DNA from: Brevibacillus_C sp046036945
GTDB lineage: Bacteria; Bacillota; Bacilli; Brevibacillales; Brevibacillaceae
Direction of reading: 5' to 3'
Assembly (NCBI RefSeq): GCF_046036945.1
Contig: NZ_JBJQOQ010000001.1
Span: forward strand, 124,001-188,000
Length of the DNA stretch: 64,000 nucleotides
Shown in pieces: positions 39,712-50,357 of this stretch. The notes under the pieces were generated by a model. It saw only the letters and a program-made list of their open reading frames with translations, was not told where the DNA came from and did not search any database. Both the position numbers and the translations under genes were made by a program. Positions within the stretch are counted from its first letter, which is position 1; every line of letters begins with the position of its first letter.

Positions 39712-41442
39712 CTATTCGCTCACATTTGCGCCAGGCCGGATTCGCAGTTTTTTGACCAGGGATTCATCCGGTGTGACGTAAAGCGTGCGCTGCTGCTCGT
39801 AGATACAAAATCCCGGTTTGGCCCCGGACGGTTTTTTTACGTGCTTGACCAATGTATAGTCCACCGGTACCTGGCTGCCGTGCTTGGCCTTGCTGAAAAA
39901 AGCGGCCAGGTTGGCCGCCTCCCGGAGCGTCTGCTCCGAGTATTCGCGGGCGCGGATGACGACGTGCGATCCGGGGATGTCCTTTGTATGCAGCCATGTA
40001 TCGTGGGCATGGGCCAGCTTGTTGGTGAGATAGTCATTTTGTTTGTTGTTTTTGCCGACCAGGATCGGGATGCCTTCGCTCGAGAAGTAGGTTTCCAGCT
40101 CAGGCCGGTCCGCTTGTTTCTTGCGCGGGCCTTTTTTGCCCCGATAGCGAACGTAGCCCTGTTCCGTCAGTTCCTCGCGAATCTCCTCGGCTTCCGCGAC
40201 CGAGGCGTGTTCCAGCTGGACCAGCAGGCCGTCCAGATAGGTGATCTCTTCCTGGGCCAGCCGCTGTTGTTCTTGGACGATCTGGACGCTGTTCTTTGCT
40301 TTGTTGTACCGCTTGTAGTACGCTTGCAGATTTTCTGAAGGTGTTTTCAGCGGGTCGAGCGGAATGGAGACGGTTCCCCCCGCTTCGTCGTACCAGTTTA
40401 CGGCGACCAGTTCGGTATCGCCGCGCCTCATTTGGTGCATGTTGGCGGTAATCAGCTCGCCGTACAGGCGGAAGCGTTCCGCTTCCTGTGCATCGTCCAG
40501 CGTTTGCTGCAGTTTTTCCAGCTTCTTTTCGTTTTTTTGTTTTTCCGTCGTGACGATCCGGATCAGGTCGTGCACCTTTTGCTTCACCGTGTCCCGCAGG
40601 GCTTTTTCCTGGTAAAACTCCTGCAGGCAGCCGCTGACCGATTCAAAGCCGGTCGATTCTCCGTTCAAATGAGTCAGTTCCACCACGGAAAAGGCAGCCC
40701 GGTCGCTCGTCAGCACGATCGTGGGCGCATAGTCGTGAAGCCTGATCTGCCGGAATAGAGTGGAAAAGGCTTGCCACAGCGCCTCGCGTGTAGGCAGCCC
40801 GGCCCGGTGGACGATTTCCCTGCCCAAGAGAGGGCTGATTCCGCTGAAGGCGTCGACGATCTGTCTGTCCAGCTTGCCCGCGTTCCACTGCAGCGCCTGC
40901 AAAAAGTCTTGTTCCGTCGCCGCCAGCGGATTCTTTTTATGCTGTTCCGGCGGGACTGTGTAGGTTCGGCCGGGGAGAACCTGGCGATACTGGCTGATGG
41001 CATGCGTGACGTGGTGAATGCCGTCCAGGATGGTGCCGCTGCCTGGATCGACGAGGATGATGTTGCTGTGGCGTCCCATGATCTCGACGATCAGGCGCCT
41101 GTGGGCCGTGTCTCCCAATTCGTCACGGGTCTTTACGTCTATGTGGACGATCCGTTCGGTGTCTACCTGGCTGATCGCTTCGATCCTCCCTCCCTCGCAG
41201 TGCTTTCGCAGCAGCATGCAAAACATGGGAGCGATCTGCGGATTGACGAACTCCTCGCTGGTAAGGTGCAGCCTCGGGTAGGTGGGGTTGGCGGACAGGA
41301 GCAGTTTGACGCTGCCTTCCTGAGCGCGAACCGTAAGGACGATGTCGCTTGTATGGGGTTGATGTATGCGGGTTATGCGGCCGCCGACGAGCATTTGCAG
41401 TTCGTGGACGACGGCGCGAGTGACGATTCCGTCAAACGCCAT
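39712..41442 (-). CDS. rqcH: RqcH (NFACT family) ribosome quality-control factor
   Basis: The 576-residue protein matches the Rqc2/NEMF/YloA family: N-terminal NFACT-N domain (MAFDGIVTRAVVHELQMLVG), two helix-hairpin-helix-like parts, a central coiled coil (about 290-430), and the NFACT-R domain containing the NNKQNDYLTNKLAHAHDTWL stretch. RqcH binds stalled 50S subunits and recruits tRNA-Ala to add C-terminal alanine tails. At the position of the conserved Asp-Arg pair needed for tailing this protein has Glu96-Arg97. AGAGGTGAA precedes ATG. It is divergent from yicC, as in related genomes. Confidence 0.92.
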   Translation of the reverse strand: MAFDGIVTRAVVHELQMLVGGRITRIHQPHTSDIVLTVRAQEGSVKLLLSANPTYPRLHLTSEEFVNPQIAPMFCMLLRKHCEGGRIEAISQVDTERIVHIDVKTRDELGDTAHRRLIVEIMGRHSNIILVDPGSGTILDGIHHVTHAISQYRQVLPGRTYTVPPEQHKKNPLAATEQDFLQALQWNAGKLDRQIVDAFSGISPLLGREIVHRAGLPTREALWQAFSTLFRQIRLHDYAPTIVLTSDRAAFSVVELTHLNGESTGFESVSGCLQEFYQEKALRDTVKQKVHDLIRIVTTEKQKNEKKLEKLQQTLDDAQEAERFRLYGELITANMHQMRRGDTELVAVNWYDEAGGTVSIPLDPLKTPSENLQAYYKRYNKAKNSVQIVQEQQRLAQEEITYLDGLLVQLEHASVAEAEEIREELTEQGYVRYRGKKGPRKKQADRPELETYFSSEGIPILVGKNNKQNDYLTNKLAHAHDTWLHTKDIPGSHVVIRAREYSEQTLREAANLAAFFSKAKHGSQVPVDYTLVKHVKKPSGAKPGFCIYEQQRTLYVTPDESLVKKLRIRPGANVSE

Positions 41443-41540
41443 ATGGGTTCACCTCTATCGGACACGCTGCGCGTTTTCCTGTTAGTGTAACACACCGGAG
41501 GGAGTCTCGCTAAGCACTTCTGCGCCGCGGGCTGGCCGAG

Positions 41541-41570
41541 TTGACACTGGCAAGCTTTGTCTTCTATAAT
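41541..41570 (+). promoter_or_regulatory. SigA promoter of the yicC-remA-gmk-rpoZ operon
   Basis: TTGACA (41541-41546) and TATAAT (41565-41570) are separated by 18 bases, very close to consensus. The first gene starts about 50 bases on. Confidence 0.85.
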
Positions 41571-41619
41571 AATATAATGATTTTAAGAGGCTTTTACCAA
41601 GGCTCTGGATGTGAAATCC

Positions 41620-42507
41620 ATGATCAGAAGTATGACAGGATACGGCCGGCAAGAGGAACAGCGGGGGGACATGCACCTAGCTGTAGAGCTGAGGTCCGTC
41701 AATCACCGCTATGGCGAAGTGATTGTTCGCATGCCCCGGACCTGGGCGGTGCTGGAGGATCGAATCAAGCAGCAAATCGCCGAGCAGGTCTACCGCGGCC
41801 GCGTGGAGGCCGTCATTACCATAGAAAAACGGGCGGGGCAATCCGGCGGACTGTCGCTTGATTGGGAGTTGGCCGAACAGTACGTCCAGATGGCCCGTCA
41901 ATTGCAGCTGCAGTTTTCACTCAAACAGCCCTTGGAAGTAACGGACTTGCTCAGGCTGCCCGGCATCATCCGGCAGGAGCAGGAAGTGGAGCTGACAGCG
42001 GAGGAACTGGCGGAGAGTCTGCTGCCGCTGGTGACCCGGGCGACCGTCGATCTGGTGGTCATGAGACAGACCGAGGGCGAGAAGCTGCAGCGTGACTTGT
42101 TGGAGCGCTTGATGCGCATTGCCGATTGGAACAGGGAGATTGGGCAGCTGGCTCCATCCGTCAAAGACGAATATGTGAAACGGTTGGAGCAGCGCATTTC
42201 CGAATTGTCGCGCGAGGCAGCCTTTCCGTTTGATCAGCAGCGCGTCATCCAGGAGGCAGCCCTCTTTGCCGAACGCGTCGACATCTCCGAAGAGACGACA
42301 AGACTCGGCAGCCACTGCGCGCAGTTTTCCGAGCTGCTCGGGGGTACGGGGGCGGTAGGACGCAAGCTTGACTTCTTGTTGCAGGAAATGAATCGGGAAG
42401 CCAATACGATCGGTTCAAAAGCGAATTACTTACCTATTCAACGCCTCACTGTTGAGATCAAGACCGAGCTGGAAAAAATGAGAGAGCAGGTTCAAAACAT
42501 CGAGTGA
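41620..42507 (+). CDS. yicC: YicC/YloC family endoribonuclease-like protein
   Basis: The 295-residue protein starts MIRSMTGYGRQEE and continues VELRSVNHRYGEV, the conserved start of YicC-type proteins; members in Escherichia coli and Bacillus have been linked to RNA cleavage or turnover. The C-terminal DUF1732 ends with KLDFLLQEMNREANTIGSKA. ATG 41620 fits the family start, though GTG 41611, nine bases earlier and with AAGG upstream, is also possible. It is followed by remA, gmk and rpoZ in one operon. Confidence 0.9.
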   Translation: MIRSMTGYGRQEEQRGDMHLAVELRSVNHRYGEVIVRMPRTWAVLEDRIKQQIAEQVYRGRVEAVITIEKRAGQSGGLSLDWELAEQYVQMARQLQLQFSLKQPLEVTDLLRLPGIIRQEQEVELTAEELAESLLPLVTRATVDLVVMRQTEGEKLQRDLLERLMRIADWNREIGQLAPSVKDEYVKRLEQRISELSREAAFPFDQQRVIQEAALFAERVDISEETTRLGSHCAQFSELLGGTGAVGRKLDFLLQEMNREANTIGSKANYLPIQRLTVEIKTELEKMREQVQNIE

Positions 42508-42530
42508 GGAAAGAAGGGGAGGCTGTCAGC

Positions 42531-42791
42531 ATGGCCATTAAGTTGATCAATATCGGTTTTGGGAACATTGTAAACGCGAATCGAATTATTTCTATCGTCA
42601 GTCCGGAGTCAGCTCCCATCAAACGGATTATCCAGGAGGCGCGCGACCGCAGCATGCTGGTCGACGCGACCTATGGACGGCGCACACGCGCGGTAATCAT
42701 TACGGACAGCGATCACGTCATCCTGTCGGCTGTGCAGCCTGAGACAGTAGCGCAGAGGCTGAGCGCCAAAGACGACGAATCCGACGAATAA
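42531..42791 (+). CDS. remA: RemA, DNA-binding regulator (DUF370)
   Basis: The 86-residue protein matches DUF370/RemA: MAIKLINIGFGNIVNANRII, then PIKRIIQEARDRSMLVDATY and the basic GRRTRAVIITDS stretch. In Bacillus subtilis RemA is a ring-forming DNA-binding activator of biofilm matrix and osmoprotection genes. ATG 42531 follows AAGGGGAGG. The yicC-remA-gmk-rpoZ order is conserved in Bacillales. Confidence 0.92.
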   Translation: MAIKLINIGFGNIVNANRIISIVSPESAPIKRIIQEARDRSMLVDATYGRRTRAVIITDSDHVILSAVQPETVAQRLSAKDDESDE

Positions 42792-42851
42792 AGAGATCAT
42801 CAGTCCGAAGAGGAGCAGCCTTTTTGGACCGCCTTACAGGGAGTTGAACAA

Positions 42852-43472
42852 ATGAGCATGGATTTTGACAATGGCCTCCTTCTGGTTCTGTCCGGGCCTT
42901 CAGGGGTAGGCAAGGGAACGGTCTGCGCCGCCCTGCGAAAGAGAATGCCGGATCTGGTGTACTCCGTATCTGCGACGACGCGATCACCCCGAGTGGGCGA
43001 AGTAGACGGGGTGAATTACTTTTTTAAGACCAAAGACGAATTTGTCCGCATGATCGAGCACGACGAATTGTTGGAGTGGGCCGAGTACTCCGGCAATTAC
43101 TATGGAACACCGCGCCAGTTCGTCGAAGAAACGCTGGCGGGCGGCCGCGACGTGATTCTGGAGATCGAAGTTCAGGGTGCCATGCAGGTCAAGGAGAAGT
43201 TTCCCCAAGGGATCTTTCTCTTCCTCGCACCGCCCGATCTGCAGGAGCTGCAAAACCGCATCGTCGGACGCGGCACCGAAACGGAAGACTCGATCAAGAG
43301 CAGGATGAGCATTGCCCGCACAGAGATTGAAATGATGGACAACTACGATTACGTCGTAGTCAATGATCGGATCGAATCCGCATGCCGGAGCATCGAGGCG
43401 ATCATCACTGCCGAACACCTGAAAAAAGAGCGGCAAATCAACAAATATCGCAAATGGCTCAAGGAGGACTAG
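42852..43472 (+). CDS. gmk: Guanylate kinase
   Basis: The 206-residue enzyme phosphorylates GMP to GDP. Walker A is LSGPSGVGKGTVCAAL and the GMP-binding sequence is SATTRSPRVGEVDGVNYFF. DVILEIEVQGAMQVKEKFP follows and the lid residues lie near RIVGRGTETEDSI. ATG 42852 follows GGGAG; a second in-frame ATG lies two codons on. The start of rpoZ is just after it. Confidence 0.96.
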   Translation: MSMDFDNGLLLVLSGPSGVGKGTVCAALRKRMPDLVYSVSATTRSPRVGEVDGVNYFFKTKDEFVRMIEHDELLEWAEYSGNYYGTPRQFVEETLAGGRDVILEIEVQGAMQVKEKFPQGIFLFLAPPDLQELQNRIVGRGTETEDSIKSRMSIARTEIEMMDNYDYVVVNDRIESACRSIEAIITAEHLKKERQINKYRKWLKED

Positions 43473-43477
43473 ATGTC

Positions 43478-43684
43478 ATGCTGTATCCTTCGATAGACAA
43501 ATTGATGGAAAAAGTAGATAGCAAATACGTGCTGGTGACGGTTGCGGCAAAGCGCGCCCGCCGGTTAAGGGAGACCCATCAGACGCAGCTGGAAAAACCG
43601 AAGTCGAGCAAATACGTCGGTCAGGCTTTAGAGGAGCTGTTTTCCGACAGGCTGATCTACGAGAATAGCAGTACACGCAAGTAA
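43478..43684 (+). CDS. rpoZ: RNA polymerase omega subunit
   Basis: The 68-residue protein begins MLYPSIDKLMEKVDSKYVLV and contains AKRARRLRETHQ followed by YVGQALEELFSDRLIYE, the core of omega, which helps assemble the beta' subunit. AAGGAGG lies 10 bases before ATG 43478; a closer ATG at 43473 is out of frame. Confidence 0.95.
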   Translation: MLYPSIDKLMEKVDSKYVLVTVAAKRARRLRETHQTQLEKPKSSKYVGQALEELFSDRLIYENSSTRK

Positions 43685-43711
43685 ACAACCTCACCGCAGG
43701 TTGTTTTTTTT
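43684..43711 (+). terminator. Terminator after rpoZ
   Basis: The arms AACAACCT and AGGTTGTT, with a six-base loop, are followed by T; the stem begins at the last base of the stop codon. Confidence 0.9.
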
Positions 43712-43783
43712 CAGTGCCTTTTCCTGCAGAAGTTTCCTTACATAAAGCGGTAAAGCAGATTTGGATTGAGAGGAGAACATGCC

Positions 43784-45031
43784 ATGCAGTCTTTGACCGG
43801 AAAAACCATTGTTTTGGGCGTTACCGGAGGGATTGCCGCCTATAAGGCTGCGGCGCTGACCAGCAAGCTGACACAGGCGGGAGCTCGCGTCTACGTCATC
43901 ATGACCGAAAATGCCCGCAAGTTTGTCGGGCCGATTACGTTCCAGGCGCTTTCCCATCTGCCCGTCTATACGGATACGTTTGACGAACCTGACCCGAATG
44001 TGATCGCCCACATCGATTTGGCCGACAGGGCCGACCTGGTCATTGTCGCTCCGGCCACAGCCAATCTGATCGGCAAGCTGGCGAACGGCATTGCGGATGA
44101 CATGCTGTCAACCGTCCTGCTGGCGACGAAGGCCCCGGTGATGATCGCTCCGGCGATGAATGTCAACATGTATGACCATCCTGCTGTCCAGCGGAACTTG
44201 CGGCGGTTGGCTGAGGACGGGTACCGCTTTATCGAGCCGGGCGTCGGCCTTTTGGCCTGCGGCTGGGTCGGCAAAGGCAGAATGGCTGAACCGGAAGAGA
44301 TTCTGGAGACGGCAGCTGCGTTTTTTGCCCAGGAAGAGATGGGACAAAGAGACGCGGCCCAGCGGGACTTGGCTGGCAAGCGGATTCTCATTACGGCCGG
44401 GCCGACCCGGGAGAAGATCGATCCGGTGCGCTACATCTCCAATCATTCGTCGGGAAAGATGGGCTACGCCATCGCCGAGGCGGCGAGAGACCGCGGCGCC
44501 GAGGTGGTGCTGGTCAGCGGCCCGACCGCTCTGCCGCGGCCGGAGGGGGTTGTGTTCGTTCCGGTCGAATCGGTGCAGGAGATGTACGATGCGGTGTTTG
44601 CCGCGCTGGGTGAGAGCGATATTGTCATCAAAGCGGCAGCGGTTTCCGACTACCGGCCAAAGACTTCCTATGACCACAAGCTGAAGAAGCAGGACGGCGA
44701 GCTGACCCTCGAGCTGGAGAGGGCCCCGGATATTTTGGCTGCGGTGGGACAGGCCAAAACAGGTCAGTTCGTCGTGGGATTTGCCGCCGAGACCCGGGAT
44801 CTGCTGCGCTACGCCCAAGAGAAGCTGGAGCGGAAAAATCTTGATATGATCGTGGCCAACAACGTATTGGAGGAAGGTGCCGGAATGGGCAAAGATACCA
44901 ATATCGTTACGATTCTAACCAGAGACCACGATAAGTTGACCCTGCCGATCATGAGCAAACGGGATGTCGCGGACAAACTGCTGGATGCCGTGCTGGCCAA
45001 AATATCGGGCGAATCCCTGACCGACTCATGA
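43784..45031 (+). CDS. coaBC: Bifunctional phosphopantothenoylcysteine decarboxylase/synthetase
   Basis: The 415-residue CoaBC makes 4'-phosphopantetheine for coenzyme A. The N-terminal FMN-dependent decarboxylase contains VTGGIAAYKAAAL, PAMNVNMYDHPAVQRNL and the cysteine motif LACGWVGKGRMAEP. The C-terminal CTP-dependent synthetase starts near residue 200 with LITAGPTREKIDPVRYISN and HSSGKMGYAIAEAA. ATG 43784 follows GAGAGGAG. It overlaps priA by four bases (ATGA). Confidence 0.96.
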   Translation: MQSLTGKTIVLGVTGGIAAYKAAALTSKLTQAGARVYVIMTENARKFVGPITFQALSHLPVYTDTFDEPDPNVIAHIDLADRADLVIVAPATANLIGKLANGIADDMLSTVLLATKAPVMIAPAMNVNMYDHPAVQRNLRRLAEDGYRFIEPGVGLLACGWVGKGRMAEPEEILETAAAFFAQEEMGQRDAAQRDLAGKRILITAGPTREKIDPVRYISNHSSGKMGYAIAEAARDRGAEVVLVSGPTALPRPEGVVFVPVESVQEMYDAVFAALGESDIVIKAAAVSDYRPKTSYDHKLKKQDGELTLELERAPDILAAVGQAKTGQFVVGFAAETRDLLRYAQEKLERKNLDMIVANNVLEEGAGMGKDTNIVTILTRDHDKLTLPIMSKRDVADKLLDAVLAKISGESLTDS

Positions 45032-47466
45032 ACAGGGTTGCACAGGTCGTCGTTGACGTCCCTGTCTCCCGCACCAACCGTCCGTTTGACTACCTGATCC
45101 CGGAATGGCTCATGCCCTTGGCCGAAGTAGGCAGCCGGGTGATTGTACCGTTCGGGCCGCGCAAGCTGCAAGGCTTTATCGTCGGCATCAGCGAGCTGTC
45201 TTCCAGCGCTGCTGACGGGCGAAAGCTGCGGGAAATCGCCGAGGTGATGGACGACCGGCCGCCGCTCACGGAAGAACTGCTGCAACTTGCCGAGTGGATG
45301 AGCCGTCAATACCTGTGTCCGTGGATTACGGCCATCCAGGCGATGCTGCCGTCTGTACTGAAGGGGAAGGCCGAGAAGCATTTGCGCGCGGCAGAAGGGC
45401 TGACTGATGCGGTCAGCCGGCAGTTTGCTCTGCTGGGGTATTTGTCGCAGCAGAAGACCTTGTCGCTTGCAGAAGCGGAAAAGCGATTTCCCGAAGAGTA
45501 CCCCTTGCTGCCCGGCTGGATTAAAGCGGGCTGGGTGGAGACGGAGTATCATGTAAAGGACAAGGTTACCAGCAAGCATGTCACTTACGCCAAGCTGGTC
45601 CTGTCCGAGGGGGAGCTGGAAGAGGCAGTCCGGTCGCTGCCGCAGCGGGCCGAGCGGATGAGACAGATGATCGCCCTGCTCGCACAGAGGGGGGAGCCGC
45701 TTGCCGTGTCTCGGCTGCTGGAGCTGACCGGCGCGTCGCGATCCGTTTTAACGAGCCTGGAGAAAAAGGGCTGGGTCGGCATCTGGCAGCAGGAGGTTTT
45801 TCGCGACCCATACGCCGATAGAGCGTTTTCCCAACCGGTTCGGCACGTGTTGACGCCGCTGCAGCAGCAAAGTCTCGCAGCGATCACCGAAACTCTCGAC
45901 GCTGGGAAGTTCGGTGCATTTCTCATCCATGGGGTGACCGGCAGCGGGAAGACCGAAGTGTACATGGCCGCCATCGAACACGCTCTTGGACAGGGCAAGG
46001 AAGCGATTTTCCTCGTTCCGGAGATCTCCCTGACTCCGCAGATGGTAGAGCGGTTCAAATCCCGCTTTGGCGATCTGGTGGCTGTCCTGCACAGCGCGCT
46101 GTCTGCCGGGGAGCGCTATGACGAGTGGCGCAAAATCCACCGGCAAGAAGTCAAGGTGGTGGTCGGAGCCCGCTCGGCGGTGTTTGCGCCGTTTCAGCGG
46201 CTGGGGCTGATCGTCATCGACGAAGAGCACGAAGGCTCCTACAAGCAGGAAGAGACGCCGCGCTACCACGCCCGCGATGTGGCGATGTGGCGGGCCAGAC
46301 AGGCCGGCGGCGCGCTGATCCTGGGCAGCGCCACGCCCGCGTTGGAAACGTACGCGCTGGCGTCACGCGGACGGTACCAGCTGCTTACTATGAAAGAGAG
46401 GGTGGGAAGCCACCCTCTGCCGCCCGTTCACGTGGTGGATATGCGGGAGGAACTTCGCTCAGACAACCGCTCGATGTTCAGCCGGACGCTGTTCCAGATG
46501 ATTGCCCAGCGGCTGGAAAAGCAGGAGCAGATCGTCTTGTTTCTCAACCGGCGCGGGTTTTCCACCTTCGTCATGTGCCGGTCGTGCGGCTACACGCTCT
46601 CTTGTCCGCACTGCGACATCTCGCTTACCTACCACCGGACCAACCATACGGCCCGCTGCCATTACTGCGGGTACACGATCCGCCAGCCGGACCACTGCCC
46701 GGAATGTCAAAGTCCGCACATTCGCTTTTTTGGCACGGGTACGCAGAAAATCGAAGCGGAGCTGGCAGGGTTGTTTCCGGGGGTTCGCGTGATCCGCATG
46801 GATGTCGATACGACTTCTCGAAAAGGAGCGCATGAAGCCTTGCTGACCAAGTTTCGCACCGGGCAGGGGGATATATTGCTGGGTACGCAGATGATTGCCA
46901 AGGGGCTGGACTTTCCCCGGGTCACGCTGGTCGGTGTCATCGCCGCCGATACGTCCCTTCACCTGCCGGATTTTCGGGCGGCGGAAAAGACGTTTCAACT
47001 GCTCACCCAAGTAGGCGGACGGGCGGGGAGGCACGATTTGGCCGGCGATGTGGTGATCCAGACCTACACGCCGGAACACTACAGCATTCAGTACGCCAGC
47101 CGGCACGATTACGAAGCGTTTTTTCAGACGGAAATGAAGCTCCGCAAACAGAGCGGCTACCCGCCGTACTACCGCCTGGTGCTGATCACGTTTTCGCACG
47201 AAGATGTGCCGGTGGTGATTCGAGCGGCAGAGATGTACGCCGACTACCTGCGTCCGAGAATGGCCCAAAGTACGGTGCTGCTCGGGCCTGTAGCCTCGTC
47301 AATCGCCCGGATCAAAGATAGATTTCGCTTTCAACTCATGATAAAATATCGTGATGAGCCTAAATTGACAGAGCTGTTGGCGCAGACGACCGCTCATTTT
47401 GACGACTGGATGAAACAACATCAGGTGTTGGCGACGATTGACGTCGACCCGCAGATGTTACTATAG
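45028..47466 (+). CDS. priA: Primosomal replication-restart helicase PriA
   Basis: The 812-residue PriA binds stalled forks and starts replisome reloading. The N-terminal domain precedes a superfamily 2 helicase with Walker A HGVTGSGKTEVYM and DEEH box (VIDEEHEGSYKQEE). The two-zinc insert holds eight cysteines in CRSCGYTLSCPHC ... CHYCGYTIRQPDHCPEC. GTQMIAKGLDFPRVTLVGV and TQVGGRAGR are helicase motifs V and VI. It overlaps coaBC and precedes def by 13 bases. Confidence 0.96.
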   Translation: MNRVAQVVVDVPVSRTNRPFDYLIPEWLMPLAEVGSRVIVPFGPRKLQGFIVGISELSSSAADGRKLREIAEVMDDRPPLTEELLQLAEWMSRQYLCPWITAIQAMLPSVLKGKAEKHLRAAEGLTDAVSRQFALLGYLSQQKTLSLAEAEKRFPEEYPLLPGWIKAGWVETEYHVKDKVTSKHVTYAKLVLSEGELEEAVRSLPQRAERMRQMIALLAQRGEPLAVSRLLELTGASRSVLTSLEKKGWVGIWQQEVFRDPYADRAFSQPVRHVLTPLQQQSLAAITETLDAGKFGAFLIHGVTGSGKTEVYMAAIEHALGQGKEAIFLVPEISLTPQMVERFKSRFGDLVAVLHSALSAGERYDEWRKIHRQEVKVVVGARSAVFAPFQRLGLIVIDEEHEGSYKQEETPRYHARDVAMWRARQAGGALILGSATPALETYALASRGRYQLLTMKERVGSHPLPPVHVVDMREELRSDNRSMFSRTLFQMIAQRLEKQEQIVLFLNRRGFSTFVMCRSCGYTLSCPHCDISLTYHRTNHTARCHYCGYTIRQPDHCPECQSPHIRFFGTGTQKIEAELAGLFPGVRVIRMDVDTTSRKGAHEALLTKFRTGQGDILLGTQMIAKGLDFPRVTLVGVIAADTSLHLPDFRAAEKTFQLLTQVGGRAGRHDLAGDVVIQTYTPEHYSIQYASRHDYEAFFQTEMKLRKQSGYPPYYRLVLITFSHEDVPVVIRAAEMYADYLRPRMAQSTVLLGPVASSIARIKDRFRFQLMIKYRDEPKLTELLAQTTAHFDDWMKQHQVLATIDVDPQMLL

Positions 47467-47479
47467 GAGGAAACTAAAG

Positions 47480-47959
47480 ATGGCCATTCGGACAATTGTG
47501 AAACACCCTGATCCGATCCTGCGGGAAAAATCGAAAGAAGTGACCAAATTTAACGCCAATCTCCACAAGCTGCTGGACGATATGGCAGAAACCATGTACG
47601 AAAATGACGGAGTAGGCCTTGCCGCACCCCAGATCGGAATCTTGAAGCGGGCGATCGTCATGGACTGCGGCGACGGGCTGATCGAAGTCGTCAATCCGGA
47701 AATTGTCGAGCACAAGGGCGAGCAGAAAGAAAACTATCCGGAAGGCTGCCTCAGCATTCCCGGACTGCGCGGTGACGTGCGACGCCACAAGTGGGTAAAG
47801 CTGCGCGGCCAGGATCGCAACGGCAATCCGTTCGAGATGGAGGCAGAGGATTTGCTCTCCCGCTGCGCCCAGCACGAAATCGACCATCTCAATGGCGTGC
47901 TCTTCATCGATATTGCTGATCGCGTCTATCCGATTTCCAAAGATGAGGAAGGGGAATAA
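47480..47959 (+). CDS. def: Peptide deformylase
   Basis: This 159-residue metalloenzyme removes the N-formyl group from nascent proteins. Motifs 1-3 are GVGLAAPQIG, EGCLSIPG (metal cysteine) and QHEIDHLNGVLFID (HExxH). The short length and motif spacing suggest the compact type rather than the longer Bacillus def-2 type. ATG 47480 follows AGGAGG. fmt starts four bases after its stop, the usual pairing. Confidence 0.96.
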   Translation: MAIRTIVKHPDPILREKSKEVTKFNANLHKLLDDMAETMYENDGVGLAAPQIGILKRAIVMDCGDGLIEVVNPEIVEHKGEQKENYPEGCLSIPGLRGDVRRHKWVKLRGQDRNGNPFEMEAEDLLSRCAQHEIDHLNGVLFIDIADRVYPISKDEEGE

Positions 47960-47962
47960 CGG

Positions 47963-48916
<954 letters not shown>

Positions 48917-48917
48917 C

Positions 48918-50285
48918 GTGAACAGAACAAGACAGCCGGGGGCGAGAGAAATCGCCCTTGACGTATTGACAAAAGTAGATGAGCTTGGCTCCTACAGCAA
49001 CCTGCAAGTGAAGAGCGCGCTCGAAAAGGGCTCGCTGTCCGCTCCGGACGCGGCTCTGGTGACGGAATTGGTCTACGGCACGACCCTGCGCCGCAATACG
49101 CTCGATGCGGTCATCGCCCGCTTCGTGCGCGGCGGCATGAAAAAGCTGCAGCCCTGGGTGGCCAATCTCCTGCGGATGAGTTTGTACCAAATCCGCTTTT
49201 TGGACCGGATACCCGACCGCGCGGCGGTGCATGAAGCCGTAGAGATTGCCAAGAGCCGGGGGCATCGGGGGATCGCTTCGCTCGTCAACGGCGTGCTGCG
49301 AAACGTATTGCGGCAGCCCGACGTCTGGGCGGAACCGGCGGAGGGAACGACTGCGGCAAAGATCGCCTTTTCCCTGTCGCATCCCGAGTGGCTTATCGAG
49401 CGCTGGCTCAGGCAATACGGCGAGGAGGTGACGCGGCAGATCTGCGAGGCCAACAACCTGCCTCCTCGCACGACGATCCGGGTCAATCGCCTGAAGATCA
49501 GCCGGGACGAACTGCTGCGCCAGCTTGCAGAAGAATTCCCCGCAGCGGAAAAATCTCCGCTCACCCCGGACGGGATCATTTTGGGACAAGGCAATCCGGC
49601 AGCCACCCGCTGGTTTCGCGAAGGCTTATACACGATTCAGGACGAAAGCTCGATGCTCGTCGCCCCGGCTCTTGCTGCCGGCCCCGGCATGCGTGTGCTG
49701 GATGCCTGCGCAGCACCCGGGGGGAAGACGACCCACATCGCCGAGCGGATGGAGAATCAAGGAGAGCTGGTCGCCTGCGACGTCCATCCCCACAAGCGCC
49801 AGTTGATCGAGCAGACTGCTGAACGCCTGGGCATTTCGATCGTCCGCACGCGGATCAGCGACGCAGCCGAATTGCCAAGTCAGGGGCTTGGCCAGTTTGA
49901 GCGGATTCTCCTGGATGCCCCGTGTACGGGATTTGGCGTTATCCGGCGCAAACCGGATGTAAAGTGGAACAAGCGTCCCGAGGATGTCGAAGCGATCTCC
50001 CGGGTGCAGTACCGGCTGCTTGCAGAAGTGAGCAAATTGCTCGCTCCCGGCGGGCTGATGGTTTACAGCACCTGTACGATCGAGCCGGAAGAAAATCAGC
50101 AGATCGTCGAGCGGTTTGTCGCCGAGCATCCCGAGTTCAGCCTGGATGCTTCCCTGGCGAATGACTTGCCTGATGTGGTAGGCCAGATGACAGATGCGAG
50201 CAGAGGGTATGTTCAGCTTTTGCCTCATCAGTTCCACAGTGACGGCTTCTTTATCTCCCGATTGAAGCGAAATCCGGAGATATGA
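48918..50285 (+). CDS. rsmB: 16S rRNA (cytosine-5) methyltransferase RsmB
   Basis: The 455-residue enzyme methylates a cytosine of 16S rRNA (C967 in Escherichia coli). An N-terminal NusB-like RNA-binding domain (about residues 1-140) is followed by the SAM domain: LDACAAPGGKTTHIAERM, the first catalytic cysteine DAPCTGFGVIRRKPD and the second in YSTCTIEPEEN. GTG 48918 lies one base after fmt, behind GGAG within that gene. Confidence 0.95.
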   Translation: MNRTRQPGAREIALDVLTKVDELGSYSNLQVKSALEKGSLSAPDAALVTELVYGTTLRRNTLDAVIARFVRGGMKKLQPWVANLLRMSLYQIRFLDRIPDRAAVHEAVEIAKSRGHRGIASLVNGVLRNVLRQPDVWAEPAEGTTAAKIAFSLSHPEWLIERWLRQYGEEVTRQICEANNLPPRTTIRVNRLKISRDELLRQLAEEFPAAEKSPLTPDGIILGQGNPAATRWFREGLYTIQDESSMLVAPALAAGPGMRVLDACAAPGGKTTHIAERMENQGELVACDVHPHKRQLIEQTAERLGISIVRTRISDAAELPSQGLGQFERILLDAPCTGFGVIRRKPDVKWNKRPEDVEAISRVQYRLLAEVSKLLAPGGLMVYSTCTIEPEENQQIVERFVAEHPEFSLDASLANDLPDVVGQMTDASRGYVQLLPHQFHSDGFFISRLKRNPEI

Positions 50286-50357
50286 GTGTTGGACAGCATG
50301 ACAGGGGATCGCGGCCGAAGCTGTGAGATATGACATTACGATAAAGGGTGAAGCACA

